Source: Thiomonas intermedia (GTDB taxonomy: Bacteria > Pseudomonadota > Gammaproteobacteria > Burkholderiales > Burkholderiaceae_C). Taken from it: a stretch of 64,000 nt of DNA. Under the pieces are notes generated by a model, which did not search any database, was not told the origin of the DNA, and saw only the letters and a program-made list of their open reading frames with translations. A program made the position numbers and the translations under genes. Numbering within the stretch: the first letter of the stretch is position 1; every line of letters begins with the position of its first letter. Positions 8,830 to 22,900 of the stretch are shown piece after piece. Where the stretch lies: positions 1-64,000 of the forward strand of contig NZ_CP020046.1 in the NCBI RefSeq assembly GCF_002028405.1, written 5' to 3'.

Positions 8830-9783
8830 TCAGGCGCGGGGATGGTGGCGGGCGTGGAGGGTCTTGAGCCGCTCGCGCGCGATGTGGGTATAGATCTGCG
8901 TGGTCGAAATATCGGCATGGCCGAGCAGCAATTGCACCACACGCAGATCGGCGCCGTGGTTGAGCAGGTGCGTGGCGAAGGCATGGCGCAGGGTGTGGGG
9001 CGAAAGCGGCACGTCGATGCCGGCCTGGTTCGCGTAGGTCTTGAGCCGCATCCAGAACATCTGCCGGGTCATGCCGACGGCTTCGCGGGCGCTCTGCCCG
9101 CTGCGGGCGGTGACGAACAGGAAGGGGCTGTCCCGCCCCTGCAGCAGCGCGTGACGCGCGGTGCGCAGATAGTTCTGCAGCCAGTCCTGCGCGGCGGCGC
9201 CGAACGGCACCAGCCTTTCCTTGCCGCCCTTGCCCGAGATCTGCACCACGCCCTCGTTGAGCGACAGGCGAATCACGGGCAGCGCCACCAGCTCGCTCAC
9301 GCGCAAGCCGCTGGCGTAAAGGAGTTCGAGCATGGCGCGGTCTCGCAGGCCCAGCGGGGTGTTCACATCGGGCGCGGCGATCAGGGCCTCGACCTGGGCC
9401 TCGCTCAAGGTCTTGGGGCGGCGCGGCGGCTGGCGCGCCGTATCGAGCTGCAGGGTGGGATCGTCGCTACGCAGACGCTCGCGCAGGGCCCAGCGGAAAA
9501 ACCGGCGCAACACCACCAGGCGGCGATTGGACGACGTGGCCTTGCTTTGCACGAAGCGCGCCGCGATATAAGCCTGGATGTCGCGCATGGCAGCCTCGAC
9601 CAAGGGTGGACGGCGCGAAAACGCCAGCCAGCGCGCCATCAGGGTGAGATCGCGCCGATAGGCTGCCAGGGTGTTGGATGACAGGCCATCTTCCAGCCAG
9701 AGGGCTTCGCAGAACCGCTCGATCACGGCGGCGCAGGCTGGGGGCGCCGGCGGCCAATCGCGGTGGACTGGTGTTTCAGGCAT
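8830..9783 (-). CDS. xerD: Site-specific tyrosine recombinase XerD
   Basis: A 317-residue tyrosine recombinase of normal XerD length. The N-terminal SAM-like core-binding domain contains LEDGLSSNTLAAYRRDL. The catalytic domain carries the full set: Arg in LYASGLRVSELVAL, Lys in SGKGGKERLVPFG, His-x-x-Arg in LSPHTLRHAFATHLL, and the His and Tyr in LLGHADISTTQIYTH. XerD acts with XerC at dif to resolve chromosome dimers. The start ATG at 9783 overlaps the end of ogt by 8 bases, so ogt and xerD are coupled. XerD rather than XerC is preferred from the SPHTLRHAFATHL and LLGHADISTTQIYTHI sequences, but the distinction is not absolute. Confidence 0.9.
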   Translation of the reverse strand: MPETPVHRDWPPAPPACAAVIERFCEALWLEDGLSSNTLAAYRRDLTLMARWLAFSRRPPLVEAAMRDIQAYIAARFVQSKATSSNRRLVVLRRFFRWALRERLRSDDPTLQLDTARQPPRRPKTLSEAQVEALIAAPDVNTPLGLRDRAMLELLYASGLRVSELVALPVIRLSLNEGVVQISGKGGKERLVPFGAAAQDWLQNYLRTARHALLQGRDSPFLFVTARSGQSAREAVGMTRQMFWMRLKTYANQAGIDVPLSPHTLRHAFATHLLNHGADLRVVQLLLGHADISTTQIYTHIARERLKTLHARHHPRA

Positions 9784-10303
9784 GAGCAAAAAAAGGGGCC
9801 AGGCGGCTTTCGTGCTGCAGCAGCCAGCGCTTGATGCCGAGCAGATACCCCGACTCGGCCGTGGAATGGGCAAACCCGCCCAGACCGCCCCGCGCCACGA
9901 TGCGATGACACGGCACGATGGGCGCGAACGGATTCTCCGCGCAGGCCTGTCCCACCGCGCGCGCCGCACTGCGCAGCTCGGCAGCGGCATCGCCATAGGT
10001 GCGGGTCTGGCCCGGCGGGATCTGCCGCAATAGTGCCCACACCCGCTGCTGATAGGCCGTGCCCGCTGTCGCCAGCGGAAGATCGAAGCGATGCGACGGG
10101 TCGGCGGCATAGGCCTGCAACTGCGCAGCCAGTTCACGGCAGAGCGCCCCGGCGGGCGGGATGAGAGGGGTATCCGGTGGAAGATAGGCCAGATGCAGCA
10201 CGGCATGCGGGCTGCAGAACAGCCCCATACGGCCAAACGGCAGGGCAATGACGGCGTCTGGGGTGGCGGGCACGGGTGGGTTCGGGTTTGGGGTGGACGA
10301 CAT
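9776..10303 (-). CDS. ogt: Methylated-DNA--protein-cysteine methyltransferase
   Basis: A 175-residue single-turnover DNA repair protein that moves the methyl group from O6-methylguanine to its own cysteine. The catalytic PCHRIV motif is at residues 131-136 (Cys132). Upstream is the helix-turn-helix segment with IPPGQTRTYGDAAA, and after the cysteine comes GGLGGFAHSTAESGYLLGIK. It is of the Ogt type without an Ada-like regulatory domain. The start ATG at 10303 follows the divergent selO gene by 82 bases, so the promoters of the two lie in the short gap. Its 3-prime end overlaps xerD. Confidence 0.92.
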   Translation of the reverse strand: MSSTPNPNPPVPATPDAVIALPFGRMGLFCSPHAVLHLAYLPPDTPLIPPAGALCRELAAQLQAYAADPSHRFDLPLATAGTAYQQRVWALLRQIPPGQTRTYGDAAAELRSAARAVGQACAENPFAPIVPCHRIVARGGLGGFAHSTAESGYLLGIKRWLLQHESRLAPFFAHA

Positions 10304-10385
10304 GACAAACACCTCGGACGGACATGCGACAAGGGCTGTTGTGCACCCCCAGGAGTCGGCTGGGATCGAGGCAGAGGATACCCCG

Positions 10386-11969
10386 ATGCCCACCCGGACA
10401 CCGGCTTTCTCCGAGAATACGAGCATGATGCCGACCGCTCTGGATCTCGACTCGCCCACGCCCGCGCTGACTGGGCGGGCGTGGCCGCCTTTGACGCAGG
10501 ACTTCGCCACGCTGGGCGATGCTTTCAGCGTACCCGTGGCGGTCAGCCCCCTGCCCGACCCCGTTCTGGTGGCCAGCAGCGCCCCAGCCGCCGCACTCGT
10601 CGGGCTGTCACCGCCCCGCGATGCCGCAGACGAACATGACTGGGCGCTCGCCTTTGGCGGGCACGTCGCGGCCATCCGCGACGGCAGCCGCGCCACCGTG
10701 TACGCCGGGCATCAGTTCGGCAACTGGGCCGGGCAACTCGGCGACGGCCGGGCCCTGCTGCTGGGCGACTGGCCCGACGCCGGCGGCGGCCGACATGGCG
10801 GCAGCGGTGCCGCCTGGGAAGTGCAGTTCAAGGGCAGCGGGCGCACGCCGTTTTCACGCATGGGCGACGGCTGGGCGGTGCTGCGTTCCTCCATTCGCGA
10901 GTTTCTGTGCTCCGAGGCCATGGCGGCGCTAGGCATACCCACCACGCGTGCGCTGTGTCTGGTGGGCTCCAGCCGGCCGGTGCGCCGCGAGCGCATCGAA
11001 ACCGCGGCCATGGTCACCCGGCTGTCGCCGAGCTTCGTGCGGTTCGGCCACTTCGAGCACTTCAGCTACACCGGGCAGACCGAGCAGCTCAGGCAACTGT
11101 GCGACTGGGTGATTGCGCGCCATGCCCCGGCCTGCGCCGACGCGCCGCAGCCGGCCCTGGCGCTGTTGCAATGGGTGGTGGACCGCACCGCGCAGCTCAT
11201 CGCCCAGTGGCAGGCGGTCGGTTTCATCCACGGCGTGATGAATACCGACAATATGTCCATCCTCGGCTGGACCCTCGACTACGGCCCCTTCGCCTTTCTC
11301 GACGCCTACGACCCGCTGCACACGCCCAACACCACCGATCGCGGCGGGCGCTATGCCTACGGACGGCAGCCAGCCATTGCCCACTGGAATCTGCTGGCGC
11401 TGGGCCAGGCGCTGCTGCCCCTGATCGACGTGCCCGAATCCGCGCTGGACGTAGTGAACACCTTCCGCCCGACGTATGTGCAGGCCATGCAGCGCCAGCT
11501 TGCGGCCAAGCTCGGTCTCACGCAGCTTAGGCCCGAAGACGGCGATCTGTTCCAGGCGCTGCTCGACACGCTGGAAGCCAACCACAGTGACTGGACGCTG
11601 AGCTTCCGCCATCTCGCCCAGCTCGCCGCCGACGCGCGCGCCCCCATCCCCCCTGCCCTCGCCGCGCAAGGCCAGCGCGAGCCGCAGCGTCTGGCCGACT
11701 GGGTTGCCCGCTACCGCGAACGCCTGCGCAGCGAACCGCGTGACGATGCCGAGCGCGCGGCGGCGATGAACGCGGTCAACCCGCTTGTCGTGCTGCGTCA
11801 TCATCTGGCGCAGGCCGCCATCGCCCAGGCCGAGGTCGGCGACTTCGACGAAGTGCGGCGTCTGTTGCGCGCACTGGAGCGGCCCTTCGATGCCGGAGCC
11901 GTGCCCCCGCACTACACCGAGCCACCGCCCGAGCATGCGCCGCCCGCCTGCCTGTCCTGCTCTTCCTGA
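10386..11969 (+). CDS. selO: Protein adenylyltransferase SelO (YdiU/UPF0061)
   Basis: A 527-residue SelO protein, a pseudokinase-fold enzyme that transfers AMP to Ser, Thr or Tyr of target proteins and responds to oxidative stress. Family landmarks are [46 protein letters not shown] split over two stretches, and the metal-binding NTDNMSILG followed by [12 protein letters not shown]. No selenocysteine is present; bacterial members usually lack it. I chose ATG 10386, which has a good AGAGGA site seven bases upstream; starts at 10425 or 10428 are possible. msrB follows 13 bases later, a fitting redox partner in one operon. Confidence 0.88.
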   Translation: MPTRTPAFSENTSMMPTALDLDSPTPALTGRAWPPLTQDFATLGDAFSVPVAVSPLPDPVLVASSAPAAALVGLSPPRDAADEHDWALAFGGHVAAIRDGSRATVYAGHQFGNWAGQLGDGRALLLGDWPDAGGGRHGGSGAAWEVQFKGSGRTPFSRMGDGWAVLRSSIREFLCSEAMAALGIPTTRALCLVGSSRPVRRERIETAAMVTRLSPSFVRFGHFEHFSYTGQTEQLRQLCDWVIARHAPACADAPQPALALLQWVVDRTAQLIAQWQAVGFIHGVMNTDNMSILGWTLDYGPFAFLDAYDPLHTPNTTDRGGRYAYGRQPAIAHWNLLALGQALLPLIDVPESALDVVNTFRPTYVQAMQRQLAAKLGLTQLRPEDGDLFQALLDTLEANHSDWTLSFRHLAQLAADARAPIPPALAAQGQREPQRLADWVARYRERLRSEPRDDAERAAAMNAVNPLVVLRHHLAQAAIAQAEVGDFDEVRRLLRALERPFDAGAVPPHYTEPPPEHAPPACLSCSS

Positions 11970-11982
11970 AAGGAGACACTCC

Positions 11983-12417
11983 ATGTCCAAGCCGACTCCC
12001 AGCGACGCCAACGATGCCCTGTGGCGCAGCAAACTCACCGAAGATCAGTACCGCGTGACGCGTTGCAGCGCCACGGAGCCCCCGTTCACCGGCCTGTACT
12101 GGGACCATCACGGCGACGGCGTCTATCGCTGCGTCTGCTGCGGCACGCCGCTGTTCGATTCGCGCACCAAGTACGAGTCGGGCAGCGGCTGGCCCAGCTT
12201 CTGGCAGCCCACCGCCCAGGCCGTCATCCGCGAGGTCAGCGACATCAGTCACGGCATGGTGCGTACCGAAGTGCAGTGCGGACCCTGCGGCGCCCACCTA
12301 GGCCATGTCTTCCCCGACGGCCCCAACCCCACGGGGCTGCGCTACTGCATCAATTCGGCCGCGCTCGACTTCGCCGACCGTCAGGGTGACGATAAGGGCG
12401 GTTCCACGGGCGCCTGA
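11983..12417 (+). CDS. msrB: Peptide-methionine (R)-S-oxide reductase
   Basis: A 144-residue MsrB, which reduces methionine-R-sulfoxide in damaged proteins using thioredoxin. The zinc site is visible as Cys50 and Cys53 (CVCCG) and Cys99 and Cys102 (CGPCG). The catalytic Cys122 is in [11 protein letters not shown], and the substrate pocket motif [10 protein letters not shown] is present. A strong AAGGAGA site lies just before the ATG at 11983. It follows selO directly and probably shares its transcript. Its last 37 bases overlap the 3-prime end of the convergent ROK kinase gene. Confidence 0.95.
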   Translation: MSKPTPSDANDALWRSKLTEDQYRVTRCSATEPPFTGLYWDHHGDGVYRCVCCGTPLFDSRTKYESGSGWPSFWQPTAQAVIREVSDISHGMVRTEVQCGPCGAHLGHVFPDGPNPTGLRYCINSAALDFADRQGDDKGGSTGA

Positions 12418-13349
12418 TCGCGCCACAGCCACGCTGCGCCGCGCACCCCGGAAGAGTCGCCGTGCTGTGCCGGACGCAGCCGGGTGTGCACCGCGTCGGA
12501 GAATACCCAGGCGCCCCAACGGCGCGGCACTTCCTCATACAGCTCGACGACGTTGCTCATGCCGCCGCCCAGCACGATGACGTCCGGATCGAGCAGATTG
12601 ATGACCTGCGCCAGCGCACGCGCGAGCCGGTCGGCATAGCGGATGAAACTGGCGCGCGCGGCCGCATCGCCCCCGCGCATGGCGGCGATCAGCTCTTGGG
12701 CCGATCCGTGCCGCCCGGTGTGCGCCGCATGGTCGGCGGCCAGGCCCGGCCCGCTCAGCCAGGTCTCGATGCAGCCCTGCAGGCCGCACCAGCACGTCGG
12801 CCCGGGCAACTCGCGCCACGCCTGAGACCGCCTCGGCCAGGGCAGCGGATTGTGCCCCCACTCTCCCGCCACCGCGTTACGGCCCAGCCAGTCGGCACCG
12901 TCGATGGCCAGCCCGGCGCCGGAGCCCGTGCCCAGAATGACTGCGAACACCATGCGCGCGTCCTGACCGGCGCCATCGATCGCCTCGCTGATCGCCAGGC
13001 AGTTGGCATCGTTGTGCAGCCGCACCGGGCGGCCGAGCAGGTCTTCGAGGTCGCGCTGCAGCGGTCTGCCGTTCAGCACGGTGGAATTGGCGTTGCGGAT
13101 GCGCCCGCTGAGCGGCGACAGCGAGCCGGGAATGGCCACGCCGACGGGGCGCGGAGTCGGCCCGGCCAAGGCCCGATCAGCCTGGGCGACCAGTTCGCCC
13201 ATCACGCGCAAGGTTGCGGCGTAATCGCTCTGAGGCGTCGGGCGGCGCTCGCGCAGCACAAAGCGGCCTTGCGCATCCAGCGCCGCCACCTCGATCTTGG
13301 TGCCGCCAAGGTCGAGGCCGAGCAAGGCGTCAGGATGTGGATCGGCCAT
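12381..13349 (-). CDS. ROK-family sugar kinase (fructokinase/glucokinase type)
   Basis: A 322-residue ROK kinase. The ATP-binding loop [17 protein letters not shown] is at the N-terminus. The sugar-binding [12 protein letters not shown] follows, and the zinc-binding ROK signature is [18 protein letters not shown]. These suggest a cytoplasmic hexose kinase of the Mak (manno/fructokinase) type, though glucose cannot be excluded. There is no helix-turn-helix, so it is not a ROK repressor. The start chosen is ATG 13349; an upstream in-frame start at 13397 would lengthen the overlap with the next gene. Its 5-prime end overlaps the 3-prime end of the GGDEF/EAL gene by 20 bases. Confidence 0.87.
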   Translation of the reverse strand: MADPHPDALLGLDLGGTKIEVAALDAQGRFVLRERRPTPQSDYAATLRVMGELVAQADRALAGPTPRPVGVAIPGSLSPLSGRIRNANSTVLNGRPLQRDLEDLLGRPVRLHNDANCLAISEAIDGAGQDARMVFAVILGTGSGAGLAIDGADWLGRNAVAGEWGHNPLPWPRRSQAWRELPGPTCWCGLQGCIETWLSGPGLAADHAAHTGRHGSAQELIAAMRGGDAAARASFIRYADRLARALAQVINLLDPDVIVLGGGMSNVVELYEEVPRRWGAWVFSDAVHTRLRPAQHGDSSGVRGAAWLWRDQAPVEPPLSSP

Positions 13350-16300
13350 GAATGGGGTGTTGGCTGTTTGAACTCGCCGACTTTGAACTGCCGACACTTT
13401 GAAGGCGCGCAGCCAGCCAGTCGGTCAGCTGTTGTGCCGCTTCAGGATCCGTCGCGGCGCCGTGTGTGCGGTGATGCAGCTCTAGAACGTGCGCATCGAC
13501 CTGATTGTCGCGCAGGTAAACGCCGATCGGACATGTCGCCACATCGGTGGGGTATCGCCCCGTGCCCGGATGGACGAAGCGCCAGTGGTAGGCCAGTGCA
13601 CCGGCCGCGGTGCGAATGACCGCGGCACTCGGCGCAATGGGCAGCGTGAAGCGGCCGACCCAGTCCTTCACCTCGCTGGCCGGCATGGGCCGACTCAATC
13701 CATAACCCTGACCGTACTGGGCACCGAGCACTGCCGCAGCCTCGATCATGCCCAGATCTTCCAGCCCCTCGACAACCACCTCGCGTCCCAGATCCAGCCC
13801 CATCAAGGCCAGCGTACCCACCAGGGTGATGGTCTGAAGCGGGTTGTCGTAGAGCCCCGCCAAGAGATTCTGGTCGATCTTGATGGTGTCGAACGGCAGG
13901 GCGGACAGGCGATAGATGCTGCTGTAGCCGGAGCCCAGATCGTCCATGGCCAGACGCACGCCCAAGGCGCGCATGGCCGAAAGCATGGGGGTTTGCTGAT
14001 CGAGATCGAGTTCCTGGGTTTCGAGAATTTCCAGCGTCAGCCGTTGCGGGGCGAAGCCATACGTCTGCAAAGCCTGGTTGACCCAGTGCACGCAGTCCGG
14101 ATCGCGCAGCGCCGAGGGCGGCAGGTTGATGCTCACGTCGAGTTGCAGTCCATGGCTGTCCCATTGCCGCAGATACCCCAGGGTCTGAGAAAGGCCCTGG
14201 CGGAACACCCCCGAGAGTTCGGCGTCGCCCAGCAGGGGAATGAATTCGGCCGGAGGCACCATGTGCCCACCCGGCATCTCCAGGCGGGCCAGCGCCTCCA
14301 TTTTGGCAATCCGCCCGGTCTGCAGGTTCACGATGGGCTGCATGGCCATGCGCAGCCCGCCGGACAGCACACGGGTGCGATAGGTCTGCGCCACATCGAT
14401 TGGGACCACGAGGGTGCGCTGCGACGCGCGGCAACGCGCCCACACCGTTTCCCAGTGACGTTGCAGTCCGTGAGACCACTGCATGGCCCAGGTCGAGGCA
14501 AACTGGTTGGGGTAGGCGCCGAACACGCCCAGAACCGCCATCACGTGGCCGTCGGGGCCAGCCAGCGGAATGGCCAGCATCGAGCGGACATGCAGGCTGC
14601 GGGCCAGCGCCGACCAGTCTGCGCAGGGGCCCTCGGCCGAACACGACGCGAGCTGCGTGATCTTCTGCGACATCCAGGCCTGGCCCACGACTTCCGGCAT
14701 CTGCCCCTCCCTGCCCTGAAAGTCGAGCGGTGATAGGGCCGAAGCCAGCGCGCGTCCGATCTCGGCGGCCCTTGCCCCCGCGATCTGCTCCAGAACGAGC
14801 TGGCCGTGAGAGTCCATCCGCACCAGCATGCCGGCCTGGATGCCTGGGAGCGCGCCCAGCGCTTTCAGCGCATCACGCGAGGCATCGGCCCACAGCGCGC
14901 CCGGATCGGGCAGCGGCGCGGCCAGAAGACCGACGTAGGCATTGACCAGGTCTTCGCCCGCCCGCAACTGCGTCTGCACGTCCTGCTGCAGCCTCGCTTC
15001 GGCGAGGGTCAGAAGACGATAACGGTTGCGCGCGGTCAAGGGCGCCTTGTTCAGCTCGCGGCTGAGGACATGACGGTAGGTGGACAGGGCCTGCGACAGA
15101 GACGTGGCGCCGACACCGCACAGCGCGTGCACGGTACCCACACGTTCGCTGTAGTCCCGCAAGGCCTCCGAGGGCAGGCCGGGCTCCATGAGTTTGTGAA
15201 AGTGGGCTCGTTGGCTTTTTTTCAGCGCATGGAATTCCGCCGCATCGAGACTGTGCAAAATCTGGTCGGCGGCCGGGTTGTCTCGCAGTTGGTCGTAGAA
15301 CGCGTCGATGAACGATGCTGCGGCGAGATCGAAGGAGGGTTGTGCCTGCTCCAGCACCGCCGTGGCTTCCGGGCCGAAGGGGGCGATGCCGACCTCGGTC
15401 TCGATCACGTTGGACGCGGTCGTGCCCCGCCACCACCAGCTTGCGCGGTCGTGCTTGTGCTGCTTGGCGAGATACATCGCCGTATCGGCGTCGCGCAGCA
15501 ACTGACCGGGGTCGTCGCCATCGTCCGGATACAGCGCCACCCCCAGCGTGATTTCCATCGGAAGCGCAATCTCCGATGAAATCGGCAGCGGACGCTCAAG
15601 GGCCTGATGCAGACGGTCCAGCCTTGCGCTCAGCGCCGTCATGGTGTCTTCACGCGGCAAGTCGCCCAGCACGAACACGAACTCGTCGCCGCCCAGCCGC
15701 GAGATCTGCTCATCCGGCCCCAGCGCGCCCTGCCACCGACGCGCGAGTTTCACCAGCAAGGCATCACCGGCGCCATGGCCGTGGCGGTCGTTCACTTGTT
15801 TGAAATCGTCCAGATCGGCAAATCCGACGGCCAGCGCCCTGCCCTGGGCGCGGGCCCGGGCGAGCATGTCGGGCAAGGTCTGATCGAGGGCGGCCCGGCT
15901 TGGGAGGTGTGTCAACCGGTCGTAGCGAAGCTCCTCCTCCGCGCTGAATCGCAGCGTCAGCAAGTCCAGGAACGCCTGCTGCGTGCGTCTGGACGCGTTG
16001 AGGAGGTAGGGGAAATAGACCAGCAACATGGCGCCGATGACGACGAGCAAAGGGTCGGCGCTGAGCAGCGCCCGGATGACTGTGGGCACGAGCACAGGGG
16101 TGGTGAGCAACAATGCACTGATGACATCGGCGGAGAGTTCGGCCATCGCGGCGCCACTGATGCCAACGGCAATCATCATGAGATAAATCTGGAAGGTCTG
16201 GTGCTCCGGAAAGACCAGGATCAACGCCATGCCCCAGGTGCAGCCCGACGACAGCATGCTCAGGCGCACCGCCAGTCTCGACCCGAAGGGGTGGCGCGTC

Positions 16301-16605
16301 ACCCGGTTGGATCGTGTGGCGATCAGCCAATAAACGAAGCGCAGGAGATGCTCTGCGGTCAGCAGGGTCAACCAAAGGGCGATCGAACCCGGACTCACCT
16401 CGCCGTGCAGCGCCCAGGCCGTGCCATAGGCGATGGTCAGACTGCCGATCAGGCCGATCGGAATGGTGCTGAGCAAGAGTCGGCTCTGCGCCACGGCGAT
16501 GGCGTGCTGCAAGCCGGATGTAGGCCGTACTGGCCTCGACGCATGCCCCAAGGCGGGAGCATTCCCCGGATCGGTCGGCCCCTCAGAGGCGAAAACTGTG
16601 GACAT
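13330..16605 (-). CDS. Membrane GGDEF-globin-GAF-EAL cyclic-di-GMP protein
   Basis: A 1091-residue protein for making or breaking cyclic di-GMP. Residues 40-205 hold several membrane segments. A GGDEF domain spans about 225-390 with the intact motif RLGGDEF at 303-309. A globin-coupled-sensor-like region spans about 420-560 and ends in ERVGTVHALCGVG, where His493 fits the proximal heme ligand. A GAF-like domain spans about 565-715. An EAL domain spans about 740-990 with MEALARLE, MDDLGSGYSS and TIKIDQNLL, so its catalytic acids look intact. It probably couples a gas or redox signal to cyclic di-GMP level. Which activity dominates is unknown. It overlaps the ROK kinase start. Confidence 0.88.
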   Translation of the reverse strand: MSTVFASEGPTDPGNAPALGHASRPVRPTSGLQHAIAVAQSRLLLSTIPIGLIGSLTIAYGTAWALHGEVSPGSIALWLTLLTAEHLLRFVYWLIATRSNRVTRHPFGSRLAVRLSMLSSGCTWGMALILVFPEHQTFQIYLMMIAVGISGAAMAELSADVISALLLTTPVLVPTVIRALLSADPLLVVIGAMLLVYFPYLLNASRRTQQAFLDLLTLRFSAEEELRYDRLTHLPSRAALDQTLPDMLARARAQGRALAVGFADLDDFKQVNDRHGHGAGDALLVKLARRWQGALGPDEQISRLGGDEFVFVLGDLPREDTMTALSARLDRLHQALERPLPISSEIALPMEITLGVALYPDDGDDPGQLLRDADTAMYLAKQHKHDRASWWWRGTTASNVIETEVGIAPFGPEATAVLEQAQPSFDLAAASFIDAFYDQLRDNPAADQILHSLDAAEFHALKKSQRAHFHKLMEPGLPSEALRDYSERVGTVHALCGVGATSLSQALSTYRHVLSRELNKAPLTARNRYRLLTLAEARLQQDVQTQLRAGEDLVNAYVGLLAAPLPDPGALWADASRDALKALGALPGIQAGMLVRMDSHGQLVLEQIAGARAAEIGRALASALSPLDFQGREGQMPEVVGQAWMSQKITQLASCSAEGPCADWSALARSLHVRSMLAIPLAGPDGHVMAVLGVFGAYPNQFASTWAMQWSHGLQRHWETVWARCRASQRTLVVPIDVAQTYRTRVLSGGLRMAMQPIVNLQTGRIAKMEALARLEMPGGHMVPPAEFIPLLGDAELSGVFRQGLSQTLGYLRQWDSHGLQLDVSINLPPSALRDPDCVHWVNQALQTYGFAPQRLTLEILETQELDLDQQTPMLSAMRALGVRLAMDDLGSGYSSIYRLSALPFDTIKIDQNLLAGLYDNPLQTITLVGTLALMGLDLGREVVVEGLEDLGMIEAAAVLGAQYGQGYGLSRPMPASEVKDWVGRFTLPIAPSAAVIRTAAGALAYHWRFVHPGTGRYPTDVATCPIGVYLRDNQVDAHVLELHHRTHGAATDPEAAQQLTDWLAARLQSVGSSKSASSNSQHPIHGRSTS

Positions 16606-16815
16606 GGGAGTACGGACGTCAGTGGCACCTAAAGCAGCTCCGGAATCGGCCGAAGCTCCGCTGCGGCCATCGCATCAAGCCTTCGGCGCACGCAGTGCGT
16701 GCCGCCATCAGGGCTTCGACGCCACGGCGCGCCTTTCGTCAACGACACATTTTGTGACGATTCAAGTCCGGACGCTCTTTTTCATGTGCCGTGGCGATCC
16801 GATTCGCCACCGGGT

Positions 16816-19951
<3,136 letters not shown>

Positions 19952-19982
19952 CCAGGAATCCTTCGGGGTGTGATGTGAGGGC

Positions 19983-22900
19983 TCAGGCGGCCTGGGCGAA
20001 GCGTAGCGCCGCGTCCATTTCCACGGCAACGGTACGAGAGACGCCCTGCTCCTGCATGGTCACGCCGATGAGCTGATCGGCCATTTCCATGGCGATCTTG
20101 TTGTGCGAGATGAACAGAAACTGCGTGCTGGCCGACATGTCCTTGACCAGCCGGGCGTAGCGCTCGGTGTTGGCGTCGTCCAGTGGCGCGTCCACCTCGT
20201 CGAGCAGGCAGAACGGCGCCGGGTTGAGCTGGAAGATGGCGAACACCAGCGCGATGGCGACCAGCGCCTTTTCGCCGCCGGAGAGCAGGTGAATCGAACT
20301 GTTCTTCTTGCCCGGCGGCTGCGCCATGACCTGCACCCCGGCGTCGAGAATCTCCTCGCCGGTGATGATGAGCCGCGCGTTGCCGCCGCCGAACAGCAGC
20401 GGGAACATGCGGCCGAAGTGGTCGTTGATCTGCTCGAAGGTGGTGGCCAGCATGTCGCGGGTCTCGGCGTCGATCTTGCGGATGGCGTCTTCGAGCGTGG
20501 TGATGGCCGTCTGCAGATCGTCGTGCTGGGTATCGAGAAACTGTTTGCGTTCGCGGGCCTGGCCCAGTTCGTCGAGCGCGGCCAGATTGACGGCGCCCAG
20601 GGCGCCGATGTCGCGCTGCAGGCGATCGAACTCGCGCGCCAGCGCCGGCGCCTGCGCATCGTCGGGCAGACTGGCGCGGACGGCGTCGAGGTCGGCCTCG
20701 CTTTCAGCAAGTTGCTGGGCAAACTGCTCGGCCTGCAGACGGAACTCCTGCTCCTTGAGCTGCAATTCGGTGATGCGCTGCCGCAGGGGATCGAGGTCGC
20801 GGTCCAGGGTGAGCCGGGCCTCCTCGCGCTGGCGCAGCTGCTGGGCGATGTCGTCGGCCTCGCTGCGGCGGGCACCGAGGACGGCCTGGGCGCCTTCCTG
20901 CTCGCCCAGGGCCGATTGCAGCCCGGTCTGGGCGCTTTGCTCGCTGAGTCGCGCCAGTTCGGCCTGCGCGGTCTCGCGCGCGGCGTCCTGGCGGGCGAGC
21001 TGCGTCTGCGCCATCTGCGCCTCGCGCTGCAGATCGGCCAGCTTCTGCTGCAGGCTGCGCACCGCATAGCCGCTCTCACTCGCCTGCGATTCGAGCTGGC
21101 GTTGCTGCGCCCGTGCATCGGCGAGTTGCTGCTGCGCGGAGATCACCTCGGTTTCGAGATCGGCCTGCAACTGCTGCTGGTCGGCCAGGCGGGCGTCGAG
21201 TTCCTCGAATCGGGCTTCGCTCTCGGCCTGCTGCGCCTGCAGCTCTTCCGTCTGGGCGTCGATGTCGCCCAGATCCGCCGCGATCTGGCCGTGGCGCGCG
21301 GCGCTCTGCTCCGCCTGCTGAGACAGCTTGAGCCATTCCACCTGCACCGTGTGGAGGTGCTGCGTGTCCTGCTGTTGGCGCCGCTGCAGCGCGGCGAGCT
21401 GCTCCTGGGCCTGTCCGAGATCGTGTTCGGCCTGGTGAAGCTGGGCACGGCTTTGCTCGCCGATGAGCTGCTCCGCCTTGATCTGGCGCTCCAGATTGTC
21501 GATTTCCTGCTGCCGGGCCAGCACGCCGGACTGCTCGGAGTCCGGGGCGTAGAAGCTCACGCTCTGGCGCGACACGGCGTGCCCCTCGCGGGTCACCAGC
21601 GTGGCTTGGGTCGGCAGACTGCCGCGCAGCGCCAGCGCCTGTTGCAGCGAGGGCGCGACAAACACCGCGCCAAGCCAGTCGTCGAGCAGACCGGCCAGCC
21701 CGGCATCGCCGCTGCGCACGCCTTCGCGCAGGCAACGGCAGCCTTCGGGCGGGATGGCCGCGGTCGGTGCCCCGGTGCCCTGCGCCTGTACCGCGGCGGA
21801 ATAAAACGCCAGCTTGGCTGGCGGCGCATCGCCGCCGAAGCCGGCGGCCATGTCGAGCTGCCGAAGCTCCAGGGCCGACAGGCGCTCGCGCATGACGGCT
21901 TCGAGCGCGGTTTCCAGCCCCGTTTCCACTTGCAGGCGCGACCAGAGTTGCGTCAGACCGTCGAGCCCGTGCCTGGCCAGCCAGGGGCGCAGCTTGCCCT
22001 CGGTGAGCACCCGCTCCTGCAAGGTCTTGAGCGCGGCGATGCGTGCGCTCGTGGCCGCAAGTTGCGCCGCGGCGGCTTGCTGCGCCTGCTGTGCCTGCTG
22101 CCGCGCCTGCTGCCTTTCGGGCAGGGTGTCGTCGAGCTGTTCGCGCTGTGCACGGGTGGCGTCGAGCTCGTCGGTCAAGTTCTCCTGCTGGCGCTTCAGA
22201 TCGGCCAGGCGGAGGCTGTCGGGCGCGACCACCGTGCGCTGCTCGGCGCGAAGCCGCTCGGCGCGCTGCTGCAACTGCTGGATCTGCTGCCCCAGGCTGC
22301 GCTGCCGCGCCGCCTCGGCCTGCAGCGCCTGCTGGGCGCCGGCGGCCTGGGCGCGCTCGTCTGCCGCGCGCAACTGGGCGTCGCCCAGGGCCGCTTCGAG
22401 CGCGGGCAGGGTTTCGCCATGTTCCTGCGCACGGGCCTGGGCGACTTCGGCCTGGATCTCGGCGTCGGCCAGACGTTCGGCGGTGTTGGCGGCGTCGGCC
22501 ACCGAGGTGTCGTGCCGGTGCTGCCACTCCTGCGTTTGCGTGTCGATGGCCTGCAGCGTGTCCTGGGCGCGCTGGCGCGCTTCGAGTACGAAGCGGATTT
22601 CCGCCTCGAGCTGGCTGACGCGCGACTGCGCCGCGTAGAACGCGGCCTGCGCCCGGTTGAGCGTATCGCTGCTGGCGAATTGCGCCTGCCTGAGGGTTTC
22701 GATCTCGGCTTCGATGCCGCGCTGCTCGGCGATGCGGGCCTCCAGCGCATTCATGGCCTCGCCGCCGGCCAGGGTGATCTGCTGGCGTCTGGCCTGCGCC
22801 TCGTCCTGGCGCAGCAGCCAGAGCTGCTGCTGTGCGCGGGTGGCATCGGCCTGCAGCGCCTGATAGCGGGTGGCGACCTCGGCCTGCTGTTCCAGCCGCC

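Noticed and set aside
7468-9681. A 737-codon plus-strand frame opposite xerD, marC and neighbours
   Set aside because: It spans several real genes on the other strand and has no recognisable domain.
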